64,000 nucleotides of DNA from CBDCFT01 sp965216365 (GTDB lineage: Bacteria; Pseudomonadota; Gammaproteobacteria; Arenicellales; CBDCFT01), in assembly GCA_965216365.1 (NCBI GenBank), contig CBDCFT010000019.1, positions 62,001 to 126,000 on the forward strand, in the 5' to 3' direction. A program made the translations under genes and the position numbers. The notes under the pieces were generated by a model that did not search any database, was not told where the DNA came from, and saw nothing but the letters and a program-made list of their open reading frames with translations. Below, one piece after another: positions 17,221 to 25,341 of the stretch. The first letter of the stretch is position 1, and the number at the start of each line of letters is the position of its first letter.

Positions 17221-18081
17221 TTACAGTTTTGAAAGTATATTCGCGGCGTCACCTTCGAAACCAACCGCGCGCCCGGATAGCGGGTCGGGGATACCTGCAT
17301 TGGTAAGATTTATCCGCACGAGTTTCCACGTGGGGTTTGCATAAACCAACCGCTCGCCCGGCCAGCGGATCACTGAGGGCGTGTTGAAACCCGCACCAAC
17401 CTCAATTACCAATCCCCGCCAGTCTTGTGCTTCATTCAACCAGTTTTGTAATCGCCTGGCACTGGGTTCAAAATGATCAAAAATGAATGAGTCATCCGCT
17501 CTGACATTCGGAAATACCGGGCCACCACAATTGGGGCAATATGGAACAAGGTCTAAGTCAGTGAGTCGTTGTGTATCGGGATCCGTAGCTGTACGAATCT
17601 GGTCTATCTTATTTTTCCACGGCCAAACCTTACGCCAACAAGGCGTCGTACATTGTAACAGCGCATAATCCCCTTGCGGCGTAAAGATACGTTCAGGATC
17701 GAAGCCGTTACGCTCGAACATTGCATCGACATTAGATGTCATCACGAACGTGTTTTTGGGATCAATGTGGTTAGAAAGTTGATGCAGACTATCGTATACC
17801 GCCGTGTTCGGCCAACGAAAGCGAACCAGATCAACATGTGCCGCCCAATAACCCCATTGCAAATCCGGCGTCCAACTGTTGAATCCAATGAATTCATATT
17901 GAGTTCTAAATCCGTACTGAAGCATTGCGGGAAATTCGCGCGCGAACAGCTCGGTATCGGCATAGTTGATGCCCGCAGCAGCAGTCATCCCCGCCCCCGC
18001 TGTGAACAGAATATATTCAGCCTCGGCAACCCAGTTTCTGGCCAAGTCGAGCTTATCCCCATCCATCAAGTTACCAGGCAC
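17221..18081 (-). CDS. SirTM-type sirtuin (macrodomain-linked protein ADP-ribosyltransferase)
   Basis: Sir2-fold protein of 286 residues. The NAD-binding segment is 'TAGAGMTAAAGINY' (27-40). The catalytic region 'TSNVDAMFERNGFDPERIF' and 'TPQGDY' has N117, D119 and Gln136 where classical deacetylases have His. That Gln is typical of class M sirtuins (SirTM), which ADP-ribosylate proteins instead of deacetylating them. Four zinc Cys are present (C144, C148 and the CPNC pair). The start is GTG at 18081, overlapping the macrodomain gene by 11 bp, or ATG at 18066. The GcvH-L and lipoate-ligase partners of the Staphylococcus/Streptococcus operons are not present, so the modified target here is unknown. 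Confidence 0.85.
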   Translation of the reverse strand: MPGNLMDGDKLDLARNWVAEAEYILFTAGAGMTAAAGINYADTELFAREFPAMLQYGFRTQYEFIGFNSWTPDLQWGYWAAHVDLVRFRWPNTAVYDSLHQLSNHIDPKNTFVMTSNVDAMFERNGFDPERIFTPQGDYALLQCTTPCWRKVWPWKNKIDQIRTATDPDTQRLTDLDLVPYCPNCGGPVFPNVRADDSFIFDHFEPSARRLQNWLNEAQDWRGLVIEVGAGFNTPSVIRWPGERLVYANPTWKLVRINLTNAGIPDPLSGRAVGFEGDAANILSKL

Positions 18082-18967
18082 TCAATAAGTCCTCATATAC
18101 TACAGCGTCCTCTGCCGAAAACAGGTTAAACACGATACGGTCGAACCGGTTCGGGTAGGTTTGCATCCAGTCTGCAATTGAGTTCAATGCAACCGTAGCG
18201 GCTTGATCCTTTGGATAGGCAAATACGCCGGTTGAAATCGCGCAAAAAGCGATTGTGCGGATTGATCCAACCTGCGCGGCAAGATCAAGACAAGATACAT
18301 ATGAGCGAGCAAGTTGCTCACGCACGAGTGTGCTCGGCTGTGATCCTCGACGTAACTGTGGGCCGACCGTATGCAGCACGTAGCGTGCCGGGAGTGCGTA
18401 GCCTCGGGTTATCTTTGCCTTACCGACCGGTTCAGGTGCTTGTTGCCGATCAATGATCACCGCACAGTCATCACGCAAGCGAGGACCTGCGGCGGAGTGA
18501 ATCGCATTGTCGATACACGTATGGTTCGGGAGCCGACACCCCAGCAGTGCCGAATTGGCGGCATTCACGATAGCATCGGCGCCTGATCGCGTAATGTCGC
18601 CAACCCAGATGGTTGTATTATCCGCCGCAGGGTAATCACACTTGTACTGTGTGGCGATCGTAGGTAGTGAGTATGGATCGACACTCTGCCTACGTCTATT
18701 AGCGCCGAACGCGATTGTCTCGATACAGTCCATTAACTCGTCACTGAGTACACCTGGGTCTATCGGCGCAAGGACACCATGCAATATGTGCAGTGCTTCA
18801 TATGTAGATGTTCCACTAGGCAGTGCAACTCCGAGATTCTGTATTACCGGACTTAAAAGCTCATGCCAATTCGATCTTAATACGATAATTGGCGCATCGT
18901 CGAGAAGAATCTCAGCACGATAGTCTGCAAGTGAAAGTGGCGCAGTAGTGATGATAGAAGTCCCCAA
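18071..18967 (-). CDS. Zinc-dependent macrodomain protein-ADP-ribose hydrolase
   Basis: A 298-residue protein with an N-terminal helical region (1-105) followed by a macrodomain. The ADP-ribose loop is 'VGDITRSGADAIVNAANSALLGC' (122-144, quoted in part). The zinc-macro signature is GCRLPNHTCIDNAIH with C144, H149 and C151 as probable zinc ligands. The second loop is 'AISTGVFAYPKDQAA'. This subclass removes ADP-ribose placed by SirTM, and the genes overlap in the same order as in known SirTM operons. The start codon appears to be TTG. Role: reversible ADP-ribosylation of an unidentified protein, known in other bacteria to respond to oxidative stress. Confidence 0.85.
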   Translation of the reverse strand: MGTSIITTAPLSLADYRAEILLDDAPIIVLRSNWHELLSPVIQNLGVALPSGTSTYEALHILHGVLAPIDPGVLSDELMDCIETIAFGANRRRQSVDPYSLPTIATQYKCDYPAADNTTIWVGDITRSGADAIVNAANSALLGCRLPNHTCIDNAIHSAAGPRLRDDCAVIIDRQQAPEPVGKAKITRGYALPARYVLHTVGPQLRRGSQPSTLVREQLARSYVSCLDLAAQVGSIRTIAFCAISTGVFAYPKDQAATVALNSIADWMQTYPNRFDRIVFNLFSAEDAVVYEDLLSAW

Positions 18968-19063
18968 TGAGATGTAGATACGTGATTCTCACTCAAGACT
19001 TTCTGAGTGAAAACTGCAAGTCAGGCGGCATAATGAACATGCGCCTGCCTGACGCGCTAACGC

Positions 19064-19906
19064 CTAGAATTTGCCATTACCGTTAGCAGACTCACTGGGA
19101 ATTTCCTGAATGACATCCCAGTGTTCAACGATCTTGCCGTCATCAACACGAAACAGATCATAGAACGCGGAATGTTTGCCAAGAAATTCTCCCTCGGAGG
19201 CCGCTAGTACAAAGTTCCCCTCCGCAACGATGAAATGAGTTTTGCTGTAGGTCATCGGCTGACCTGCGTCCACCATTTCCTTGATCGCCGCATTCAATCC
19301 ATCTAATCCATCAGCTACACCACTGTTATGTTGCAGATAGGTCTCGGTTGAGATGTAATCCGTGATCTTATCGGGTGCGGCGCCCTGAAGAACGTCTTTC
19401 ACGAAATTGGTGACAAGTGCCTTATTTTCAGCAGTTTTGTCCAGATCCGTGATCTCAGTTGTACCATCAAACTGTGTCCGACCGGATGGGTTGGGAGGGG
19501 TGACAGGCGACAGATTGTCCCAATGCTCAGCAACTTTACCATCCTCAATACGGAAAACGTCAAACGCAGCCAGATGTTCCCCACCAAATAGTTTTGCATT
19601 TTTGTATTCATTGTGAACAACCACCATATCGCCTTCGGCGATCAGGCGGTGAGTGGTGGCTGTAATCCCGCTTTCTTTCAAAGCCGGAATGAAGCCAATC
19701 AGCGCCTCGCGTCCGGTCGGTACGGTTGGATTGTGCTGAATCAGGTCTTCTGCCATTGTTTTCTTGGCCTCATCCACGTCAAACGATACGAACAGGGACG
19801 CCATTTCTGCGACCGCTATGTCCTTTGGACTCTCTGCCAAAGCGGTTGTACCAGTACTGAGTGCGATTAATATTACACTTACTGTTTTTCGAATGATCTG
19901 TTTCAT
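19064..19906 (-). CDS. Secreted protein with two SnoaL-like (NTF2-fold) domains
   Basis: A 280-residue protein with a signal peptide ('TVSVILIALSTGTTALA'). Two SnoaL/NTF2-like domains follow in tandem (about 30-140 and 155-270). Each ends with the same pattern: 'AAFDVFRIEDGKVAEHWD' and 'AFYDLFRVDDGKIVEHWD'. Each also has the family 'YIQHNP'-like segment ('DLIQHNPTVPTG', 'TYLQHNSGVADG'). The family is annotated as predicted SnoaL-like aldol-condensation enzymes, but actual reactions are unknown. AGGAGA precedes the ATG. It is divergent from an HxlR regulator that probably controls it. Confidence 0.8.
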   Translation of the reverse strand: MKQIIRKTVSVILIALSTGTTALAESPKDIAVAEMASLFVSFDVDEAKKTMAEDLIQHNPTVPTGREALIGFIPALKESGITATTHRLIAEGDMVVVHNEYKNAKLFGGEHLAAFDVFRIEDGKVAEHWDNLSPVTPPNPSGRTQFDGTTEITDLDKTAENKALVTNFVKDVLQGAAPDKITDYISTETYLQHNSGVADGLDGLNAAIKEMVDAGQPMTYSKTHFIVAEGNFVLAASEGEFLGKHSAFYDLFRVDDGKIVEHWDVIQEIPSESANGNGKF

Positions 19907-19939
19907 GTTCGGTTTCTCCTAATAAGACAGTTTAATAAA

Positions 19940-19971
19940 TAGGTATTCTTATAGTATATAATTAATACCTA
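19940..19971. promoter_or_regulatory. Candidate HxlR operator in the divergent promoter
   Basis: TAGGTATT at 19940-19947 and AATACCTA at 19964-19971 form a perfect 8-bp inverted repeat with a 16-bp AT-rich spacer. It lies between the SnoaL-like gene and the HxlR gene, so the HxlR protein may bind here and control both. Inference. Confidence 0.5.
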
Positions 19972-20002
19972 GTGTCAATTACGCACTTATAGGTGACTAA
20001 GT

Positions 20003-20377
20003 ATGCTGAAGGTAACCGTGTTGGATAAAAAGGACGCTGCAAATTGCCCTTACCGCGATATCATCGATCGTGTAGGCGATAAATGGAGCCTGCTCGTTTT
20101 AGCTGTTTTGGAACAAAATCCGACGAGATTTAATGAGCTCAAACGAGCTATTGGTGATATTTCACAAAAGGTGTTAACGAATACGCTCAGAGATTTAGAG
20201 GCTGATGGCTATATCACCCGCACCGTCTATGACGAGAGTCCACTAAAGGTGGTTTATCAATTATCCAAAATGGGATCAACCGTGTTAGAACCTATCAATC
20301 AACTCGTTGCGTGGGCAGAGGAAAACCACAATGCGATTAGAAGAAACAGAGCGAAGTATAAAAAAAGAAAATCCTGA
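20003..20377 (+). CDS. HxlR-family transcriptional regulator
   Basis: A 124-residue winged-helix protein with the HxlR core: 'CPYRDIIDRVGDKWSLLVLA' (14-33), 'TRFNELKRAIGDISQKVLTNTLRDLEADG' (quoted in part) and 'YQLSKMGSTVLEPI'. A single Cys at position 14 corresponds to the redox/electrophile-sensing Cys of several HxlR members (HypR, YodB). It is divergent from the SnoaL-like gene with an 8-bp inverted repeat in between. Likely role: repress the neighbour until a reactive species is sensed. The effector is not evident. Confidence 0.85.
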   Translation: MLKVTVLDKKDAANCPYRDIIDRVGDKWSLLVLAVLEQNPTRFNELKRAIGDISQKVLTNTLRDLEADGYITRTVYDESPLKVVYQLSKMGSTVLEPINQLVAWAEENHNAIRRNRAKYKKRKS

Positions 20378-20698
20378 TAAAGAACTGCAAAATAGCATAT
20401 CGACGATCAATATTGCAATTCTACGGGTTTGGTTGAAACTGGCGAACGTCCGCTTGAAGTATGCAACGGAAGTTTTCTGTAATTTGGAAAAATGTCCGCT
20501 TGGGGTCGATTTTCACATATGAAATTTCGCGCACGTTGCCTCACAAACCAACGCCGGCAAGCGAGCACTAATGGCCAATTTTGGAAGCCATTCGATGCAG
20601 ACCACAAAGACTCTTATTGGGTTAACTATGGACCAATCTTCTATTCTTAGCGTCTAGCCCATCGGTGGCACGCGATGCGCGAGTGCTGCATGGGCTTT
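20378..20698. other. Intergenic stretch ending in a terminator
   Basis: About 320 bp downstream of the HxlR gene. It contains degenerate sequence with repeated 'gtccgct' words but no credible gene. It ends in the hairpin described at 20656. Confidence 0.35.
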
Positions 20699-20700
20699 TT
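20656..20700 (+). terminator. Rho-independent terminator
   Basis: AGCCCAT and ATGGGCT form the outer stem. An imperfect GC-rich inner stem (GCAC...GTGC) lies between them, and TTTTT follows. It would end plus-strand transcription from the HxlR region. Confidence 0.65.
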
Positions 20701-21334
20701 AGCTGGTAGAACCGTTAACCTTGGTTATGAATGAACGGTCAGTATAAGTGACACATCGGACATTCTGTCTGTTCGTCGGGTCAAAACGTAAAACAAATCC
20801 GATATCCTCTAAGAACCCGTCGTACGTTCGGACTACCGAGAATCCACCATGTAAAGTCGATAGTTGGGCGAAGCGCTCCTTGGTCCGAGCCGACTTCAGC
20901 GACTCGCGCCGACCAGCAACGAGGAGCGTCTTGACAATAAATTGAGGCGGAACCGACTCGGAACATCCCTCGTACAAAAGCCCCAAAGTGTCTCCAAGCT
21001 GCTCCTGGTTCTTCGAACACCAATGAACCCAATCAGACGTTTGCTGCATGGCCTTAGTGAATTCGGCACTGAAGTGCGAGTTTGCGTTGAACAAACGCAT
21101 CGCCGGGCGCTCTATCTCGATCAGATGAAGATAAGTGAATCCGGAAGTTGAGTTTATCAACGCAAAGTCCGGGCGATAGTCTGTACCAAGTCGAAATTCC
21201 GAGATGACGGTATTCGACAGAACGTACAGTGAGCCTGCGAGAACGTGAGGATTAGCCTCTAAGAATCGATGAATCGGCCGCTCAGTCTCCGATGAGTCGA
21301 TCAGCTCGATAAGCTTGTTTCTTAAAGTCGACAG
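20699..21334 (-). CDS. Shedu-like / DUF4263 protein, start codon uncertain
   Basis: The coherent frame runs from about 21355 to 20699. It encodes 'ETERPIHRFLEANPHVL' then 'EFRLGTDYRPDFALINS' then 'LIEIERPAMRLF' and 'FSAEFTKAMQQTSDWVHW'. This order (short helix, FLExNPxxL, LGTDYRPDF, LIEIERP) is that of DUF4263, the PD-(D/E)xK-like core of Shedu anti-phage proteins; D in 'PDF' and E in 'IEIE' fit the nuclease site. The only ATG/GTG/TTG start in frame is a TTG at 21160 that would cut off half the domain. A CTG at 21334 has GGAGG six bases upstream, so I use it. If CTG is not used, the gene is 5'-truncated. It may be a defence protein or a remnant. Confidence 0.65.
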   Translation of the reverse strand: MSTLRNKLIELIDSSETERPIHRFLEANPHVLAGSLYVLSNTVISEFRLGTDYRPDFALINSTSGFTYLHLIEIERPAMRLFNANSHFSAEFTKAMQQTSDWVHWCSKNQEQLGDTLGLLYEGCSESVPPQFIVKTLLVAGRRESLKSARTKERFAQLSTLHGGFSVVRTYDGFLEDIGFVLRFDPTNRQNVRCVTYTDRSFITKVNGSTS

Positions 21335-21780
21335 AGCAACCCTCCAGTTCGACAGCTAAACATGAGTCAACAACACGTGACAGTGTCTTAACATAGCTTT
21401 TGCTGTCTATCGCGCATTCGAGTTTGTCGACTGATCAATATTGATGAAGCCTTGTTGATGCTGATAAATCGCACAATAACATAAGCATACAACCGAATTT
21501 CCCAAATAGTTAGTGGATCCCCACCACTGGAGAAATACCGCAACATACAGCGTAATTTAATAACAGTGCATGAGTAAGCTGTGTACCGTCTTGTTTGGAC
21601 ATTTTACAGAGAACGCAGATATCAGATTGACCGCTTAACACTCGAACTCAGACCACCATTTGGCACGCTACGAAAGTCTCAATTGGGTCGAAAGTGAATG
21701 TCTAACTTTGATTTAACCTGACATTTACTGTTAGGTGTACGCTAACCAATACAATAGACAACGTATTGCAAAACTCGGCA
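21335..21780. other. Intergenic stretch, nothing recognised
   Basis: About 445 bp between the DUF4263 gene and the GNAT gene on the same strand. Frames here (for example 21702-22007 minus) are shadows of the GNAT gene. No hairpin with a T-run was seen. Confidence 0.35.
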
Positions 21781-22272
21781 TCATTTTTTGGGCAACGAAT
21801 CCCATTCGGCCCAACTGATTTCGCGGCCTGGGAAAGCAAATGTCTTAAACCACCAGTCCTTCGACAACCAGTTTTTGACAGTAGAGAACAATTTTTCATC
21901 AAGACCTTTGGACAATTCACTTTGTCGAACCCAGAGAATAACCATAGCGTCATATCCAACCTTTTCGGAGGGATACACATAAACACAACCCAGACACCTG
22001 GTTTCACTCGGATTCATTACGGTAAATGCGAATGAACTCCCGTTTTGAAATTCCTGCTGATGCCAACCCAGATCGATCAAATCCTGCTCGATGGTCAGAT
22101 CATCTTCAGGCCATCGGTCATTCGGCCCAAACACGCCTCTCAGATGATCGACACTACTCATCACCGCATCGTAATCTTTTACTAGATCGTTTACTGTCAA
22201 CATACGAAGGTGAAAATCCGCAGTTTCAATGCCAGACGGGACAACAACAGAATCTGGTACCAGTCTATTCAC
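21781..22272 (-). CDS. GNAT-like N-acetyltransferase
   Basis: A 163-residue protein resembling GNAT acetyltransferases of the type with 'NDRWPEDDLTIEQDLIDLGWH' (in part) followed by 'FAFTVMNPSETRCLGCVYVYP'. The latter is the central beta4-beta5 segment. The acetyl-CoA loop is not textbook (no clear RxxGxG/A); 'VRQSELSKGLDEKLF' occupies that place. The substrate is unknown. It stands alone on the minus strand in the accessory stretch next to the DUF4263 gene. Confidence 0.6.
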   Translation of the reverse strand: MNRLVPDSVVVPSGIETADFHLRMLTVNDLVKDYDAVMSSVDHLRGVFGPNDRWPEDDLTIEQDLIDLGWHQQEFQNGSSFAFTVMNPSETRCLGCVYVYPSEKVGYDAMVILWVRQSELSKGLDEKLFSTVKNWLSKDWWFKTFAFPGREISWAEWDSLPKK

Positions 22273-22340
22273 AGCGATCTACACTTCTATTCAAATTGAC
22301 TGGTTAGGCGTTGACTAATCGCATCAAAAACTTATTGTCT

Positions 22341-23069
22341 TTAACGATCCTTCTCCTTTAGAAATTCCCGAATAAGATCACGATAACGACTACCGTCAAA
22401 ACTTGGAAAGTGACCGCCGTGAACGACGCGGACCGGCAAGTCATAGATTCTCTTCATCGTGTCGATATAGTCCGTCAAATTAGAGTGGTAAGCATCGTCT
22501 ATGAGCGGGCCGTCATACACCGTATCACCTGAGAAAAGTATTTGCGTCAACTTTTCGTAGAGCATAATACCGCCGGGGGAATGACCGGGAGTATGAATCA
22601 CGTCGAAATGACGATCGCCGAGATCGATAACATCGCCATCTTCTAACAACCGGCTTGCCGGTGCGGCTTTCACTGTGTACTCGGTAGACGTGTAGGGTCG
22701 TGGCGGAAGTTTGAAAAAGATGCCGTCCTCCACATATGGATCCGCAAGTGTCGATTCGCGAGTCGGAGCAGCCATTATGCGCGCCTCGTTGATATGAACG
22801 TATCTTTCTTCAAATTCATGGTGACTACCGATGTGATCGAAATGCGTGTGGCTCGCGATCGCAATACAAGGTCTTTCGGTGACTAGTGGTATATGCTTGC
22901 GAAGACTGACGACACCCATGCCGGAGTCTACTAACATGTCTTTATCTCGACCGCGTACGTGCCAAATATTGCAACGATAGAATGTCTTAATAAATGGCTC
23001 ACCAATATACGTGACATCATCGACCATCCGTTGGGTTTCATACCAGGTATCAGCGGTCGCGATTTCCAT
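22341..23069 (-). CDS. MBL-fold metallohydrolase
   Basis: A 242-residue metallo-beta-lactamase-fold hydrolase. Metal ligands: HTHFDH (H74, H76, D78, H79), 'HTPGHSPGG' and 'LFSGDTVYDG'; the final His is in 'VVHGGHFPSF'. The motif set is complete, so it should be active. It follows the ABC transporter unit on the same strand, but a strong terminator lies between, so it is probably transcribed alone. Members hydrolyse thioesters, lactones or sulfur compounds; the substrate cannot be told here. Confidence 0.85.
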   Translation of the reverse strand: MEIATADTWYETQRMVDDVTYIGEPFIKTFYRCNIWHVRGRDKDMLVDSGMGVVSLRKHIPLVTERPCIAIASHTHFDHIGSHHEFEERYVHINEARIMAAPTRESTLADPYVEDGIFFKLPPRPYTSTEYTVKAAPASRLLEDGDVIDLGDRHFDVIHTPGHSPGGIMLYEKLTQILFSGDTVYDGPLIDDAYHSNLTDYIDTMKRIYDLPVRVVHGGHFPSFDGSRYRDLIREFLKEKDR

Positions 23070-23263
23070 TACCGTTAATCGTCCAGCTTCCTTCCACCAA
23101 ACCTCGCGCTCTACTTAAGGTTTGGGACTCGTCTGGTCATTATTCATTCAGGAGTCCGGCCTCAATGTGACTACAACATCCAAAGATGATAAATGTCGAC
23201 CAATCGCAGCAATATAGCTTTCATCGTTTCGATAAGAATTGAATTACCCATCTGATAAAAAAA

Positions 23264-23294
23264 GGGGGCGTGAAGAAATGCTTCTTCAGCCCCC
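23264..23294 (-). terminator. Rho-independent terminator of the Lrp/ABC transporter unit
   Basis: GGGGGC-g-TGAAGAA, loop ATGC, TTCTTCA-GCCCCC: a 13-bp stem with one bulge. On the minus strand it is followed by seven T (23257-23263). It sits 38 bp after the stop of the binding-protein gene, so it ends the minus-strand transporter unit. Confidence 0.9.
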
Positions 23295-23331
23295 GTTTAG
23301 CACACGTTAAGCTATTTGTTGGTCGTTATTT

Positions 23332-24435
23332 TTAACTTCCACTTAACGCTTCTTTTAGCAACGCGCAATCCGTGCCGGAATCAAAGTCGACGGTCTTAGT
23401 CATGAACCCAAAGTTTATCCACCATTCATTGGTTAACTCCCAATGCTCTTTAAGCTGGCCGTTCGTTTGTCCGAAAGGCGGTTCACCGTCAGCCACACCA
23501 CAAAACCGCGCCGCATCTTCCAAACTGTATATATACAATTCCCCGTCTTTGGGGTCATTGTTTGCGGCGTCACGCGTCAGAGTTCCATTCCCAAGGATGG
23601 CGGCCACATCTTCTACGGTAAATCCTACAGAATCAGCAATGAGTTTATTCGATTCCTCGGAATTTGCCCGCCAATGTTCCACACCTGCATAGATTGCCTG
23701 CATGGTTTTTACCGCGGTCGCGCGTTTGTTTTGCAGAAAATCATCTGACATATAAATACCGTCAGCAATGAGCGCGGTTTTTAGCCAATAATCATCAAAG
23801 GAGTTAGCAACGGCGCGAGATCCTTCCAGACTCTCTAACACTTGCGAGTTAAAAGGAGACCACAGTTCAGCAGCCGCTACTTGGCCACTCATCATTGCCG
23901 CGGCGGCGTCACCAGCAATCAGGTTGACCATCTCTACCTCATCCCACTTAACGTCGTTTTGCTGCAACCAGATTCCCATCATGATATGCGATAGACCACC
24001 TTCCAATATCGCCACCTGTTTGCCCTTAAGATCGGCGGCCTCCTTGATGTCCGGATGTAAAACAATCATATCCGAACCATGCGCAAGGTTGGATATGTTG
24101 GTCAGCTTGAATGCCATATCTTCGGCCGCGGCGATGGGACCAAATTCGATGGTGCTGAATACAACATCGAGCTGATTGGTAGACAACAGGCTAAACAGTT
24201 GTACCGGGTCTTCAATAACCGTGAATTCAAACTTGAGATCCGGCGCGAGATTATTTGCCTGGGCAACATAAAGAAACCCGTACCCTGGCCAACTAAAATG
24301 ACCGACCCGGACAGTCTCTTGGGCGTTTGCCGATCCGATGAACAACATCGACATCGTTGCCAGCACAGTTACCACAAAAACTTGACGCGCACGTCGGCAC
24401 AAATTTTTCCAAATTGTTAAACTCTTTTTCATCAT
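23332..24435 (-). CDS. ABC transporter substrate-binding protein, NMT1/SsuA-like
   Basis: Periplasmic binding protein of 367 residues with a signal peptide ('VFVVTVLATMSMLFIGSANA', cleaved after ANA). Lobe features: 'VRVGHFSWPGYGFLYVAQ', 'LFSLLSTNQLDVVFST', 'VAILEGGLSHIMMGIWLQQ' and 'AAELWSPFNSQVLE'. This is the nitrate/taurine/urea-type family. It is the last gene of a unit read Lrp, permease, ATPase, binding protein. It is a paralogue in type, not a close copy, of the orphan binding protein at 10225 and of the one at 42137. Substrate unknown; context suggests a nitrogen compound. Confidence 0.85.
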   Translation of the reverse strand: MMKKSLTIWKNLCRRARQVFVVTVLATMSMLFIGSANAQETVRVGHFSWPGYGFLYVAQANNLAPDLKFEFTVIEDPVQLFSLLSTNQLDVVFSTIEFGPIAAAEDMAFKLTNISNLAHGSDMIVLHPDIKEAADLKGKQVAILEGGLSHIMMGIWLQQNDVKWDEVEMVNLIAGDAAAAMMSGQVAAAELWSPFNSQVLESLEGSRAVANSFDDYWLKTALIADGIYMSDDFLQNKRATAVKTMQAIYAGVEHWRANSEESNKLIADSVGFTVEDVAAILGNGTLTRDAANNDPKDGELYIYSLEDAARFCGVADGEPPFGQTNGQLKEHWELTNEWWINFGFMTKTVDFDSGTDCALLKEALSGS

Positions 24436-24481
24436 AGTCTTACCTCCTGCATCGATATTTGATTGTTGTGGGAGAAATTTA

Positions 24482-25330
24482 TTAGCTAATACGCCCCTGG
24501 ATCTCCTCCCGCATCATCTGATAGAGGCGCTTTTCCATATCTACATAACCTGGGTGAGCAAGCAAATCTTCCTTTTTTGGAAATCTTTTTCCTCCTTTAA
24601 ACTCCATGGCAAGATCGGCTTTGATCTTGCCGGGTTGCCGAGTGAAAAATATGATTCTATCGGCGAGATAAATCGCTTCCTGGATATCATGGGTCACCAA
24701 AATCACTGTTTTGCTCTCGCTCTCAATAATCTCGATTACCATCTCTTCCATTTCCCAAGTGACCTGCGCATCGAGTGCACCGAAAGGCTCATCGAGTAAC
24801 AGCAGTTGGGGATCCTGTGCAAGCGTGCGTGCAATAGCCACGCGTTGTTTCATACCGCCAGATAATTCTACCGGGTAGGCGTTAGCGAAATTATCCAGAT
24901 GAACGAGTTTCAAAAAATGCTCTGCACGCTTTCGGCGCTCGGTACCTGGAACCCCCTGAATTGCCATACCATGCTCAACGTTCTTAAGCACGTTAAGCCA
25001 AGGGAAAGAAGTATAGGCCTGAAACACCATTCCGCGTTCCGGCCCCGGTCCCAAGATAGGTTGACCGTATACCATGACTTCGCCACGTGTCGGATACTCC
25101 AGTCCCGCGATAAGTCGCAATAAGGTCGTCTTTCCGCAGCCCGATGGGCCGATCAACGCGGTTACTTGGTTTTCTTTTATATCTAAGGAAACATCGTCTA
25201 ATGCCACCACCTTCCCGCCAACATATTCTTTCGTTACACGTGTAGCACGAATTGGCGGCTCGCCTGATTCACGACCCTGTTCCAATGCCGTATGACGTGA
25301 TTCGTTTACTTTTTGTTGAGAAAAAATCAT
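24482..25330 (-). CDS. ABC transporter ATPase, nitrate/taurine type
   Basis: About 282 residues. I place the start at 25330 (MIFSQQ) because GAGGGGCGG lies just upstream and because the longer frame overlaps the permease and encodes no family sequence. Walker A GPSGCGKTT is at about 62-70, Q-loop 'VFQAYTSFPWLNV', signature LSGGM, Walker B LLLLDEPFGALD and the switch 'VTHDIQEA' follow. It energises the permease encoded 11 bp upstream and the binding protein downstream. Confidence 0.9.
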   Translation of the reverse strand: MIFSQQKVNESRHTALEQGRESGEPPIRATRVTKEYVGGKVVALDDVSLDIKENQVTALIGPSGCGKTTLLRLIAGLEYPTRGEVMVYGQPILGPGPERGMVFQAYTSFPWLNVLKNVEHGMAIQGVPGTERRKRAEHFLKLVHLDNFANAYPVELSGGMKQRVAIARTLAQDPQLLLLDEPFGALDAQVTWEMEEMVIEIIESESKTVILVTHDIQEAIYLADRIIFFTRQPGKIKADLAMEFKGGKRFPKKEDLLAHPGYVDMEKRLYQMMREEIQGRIS

Positions 25331-25341
25331 TCGACCGCCCC

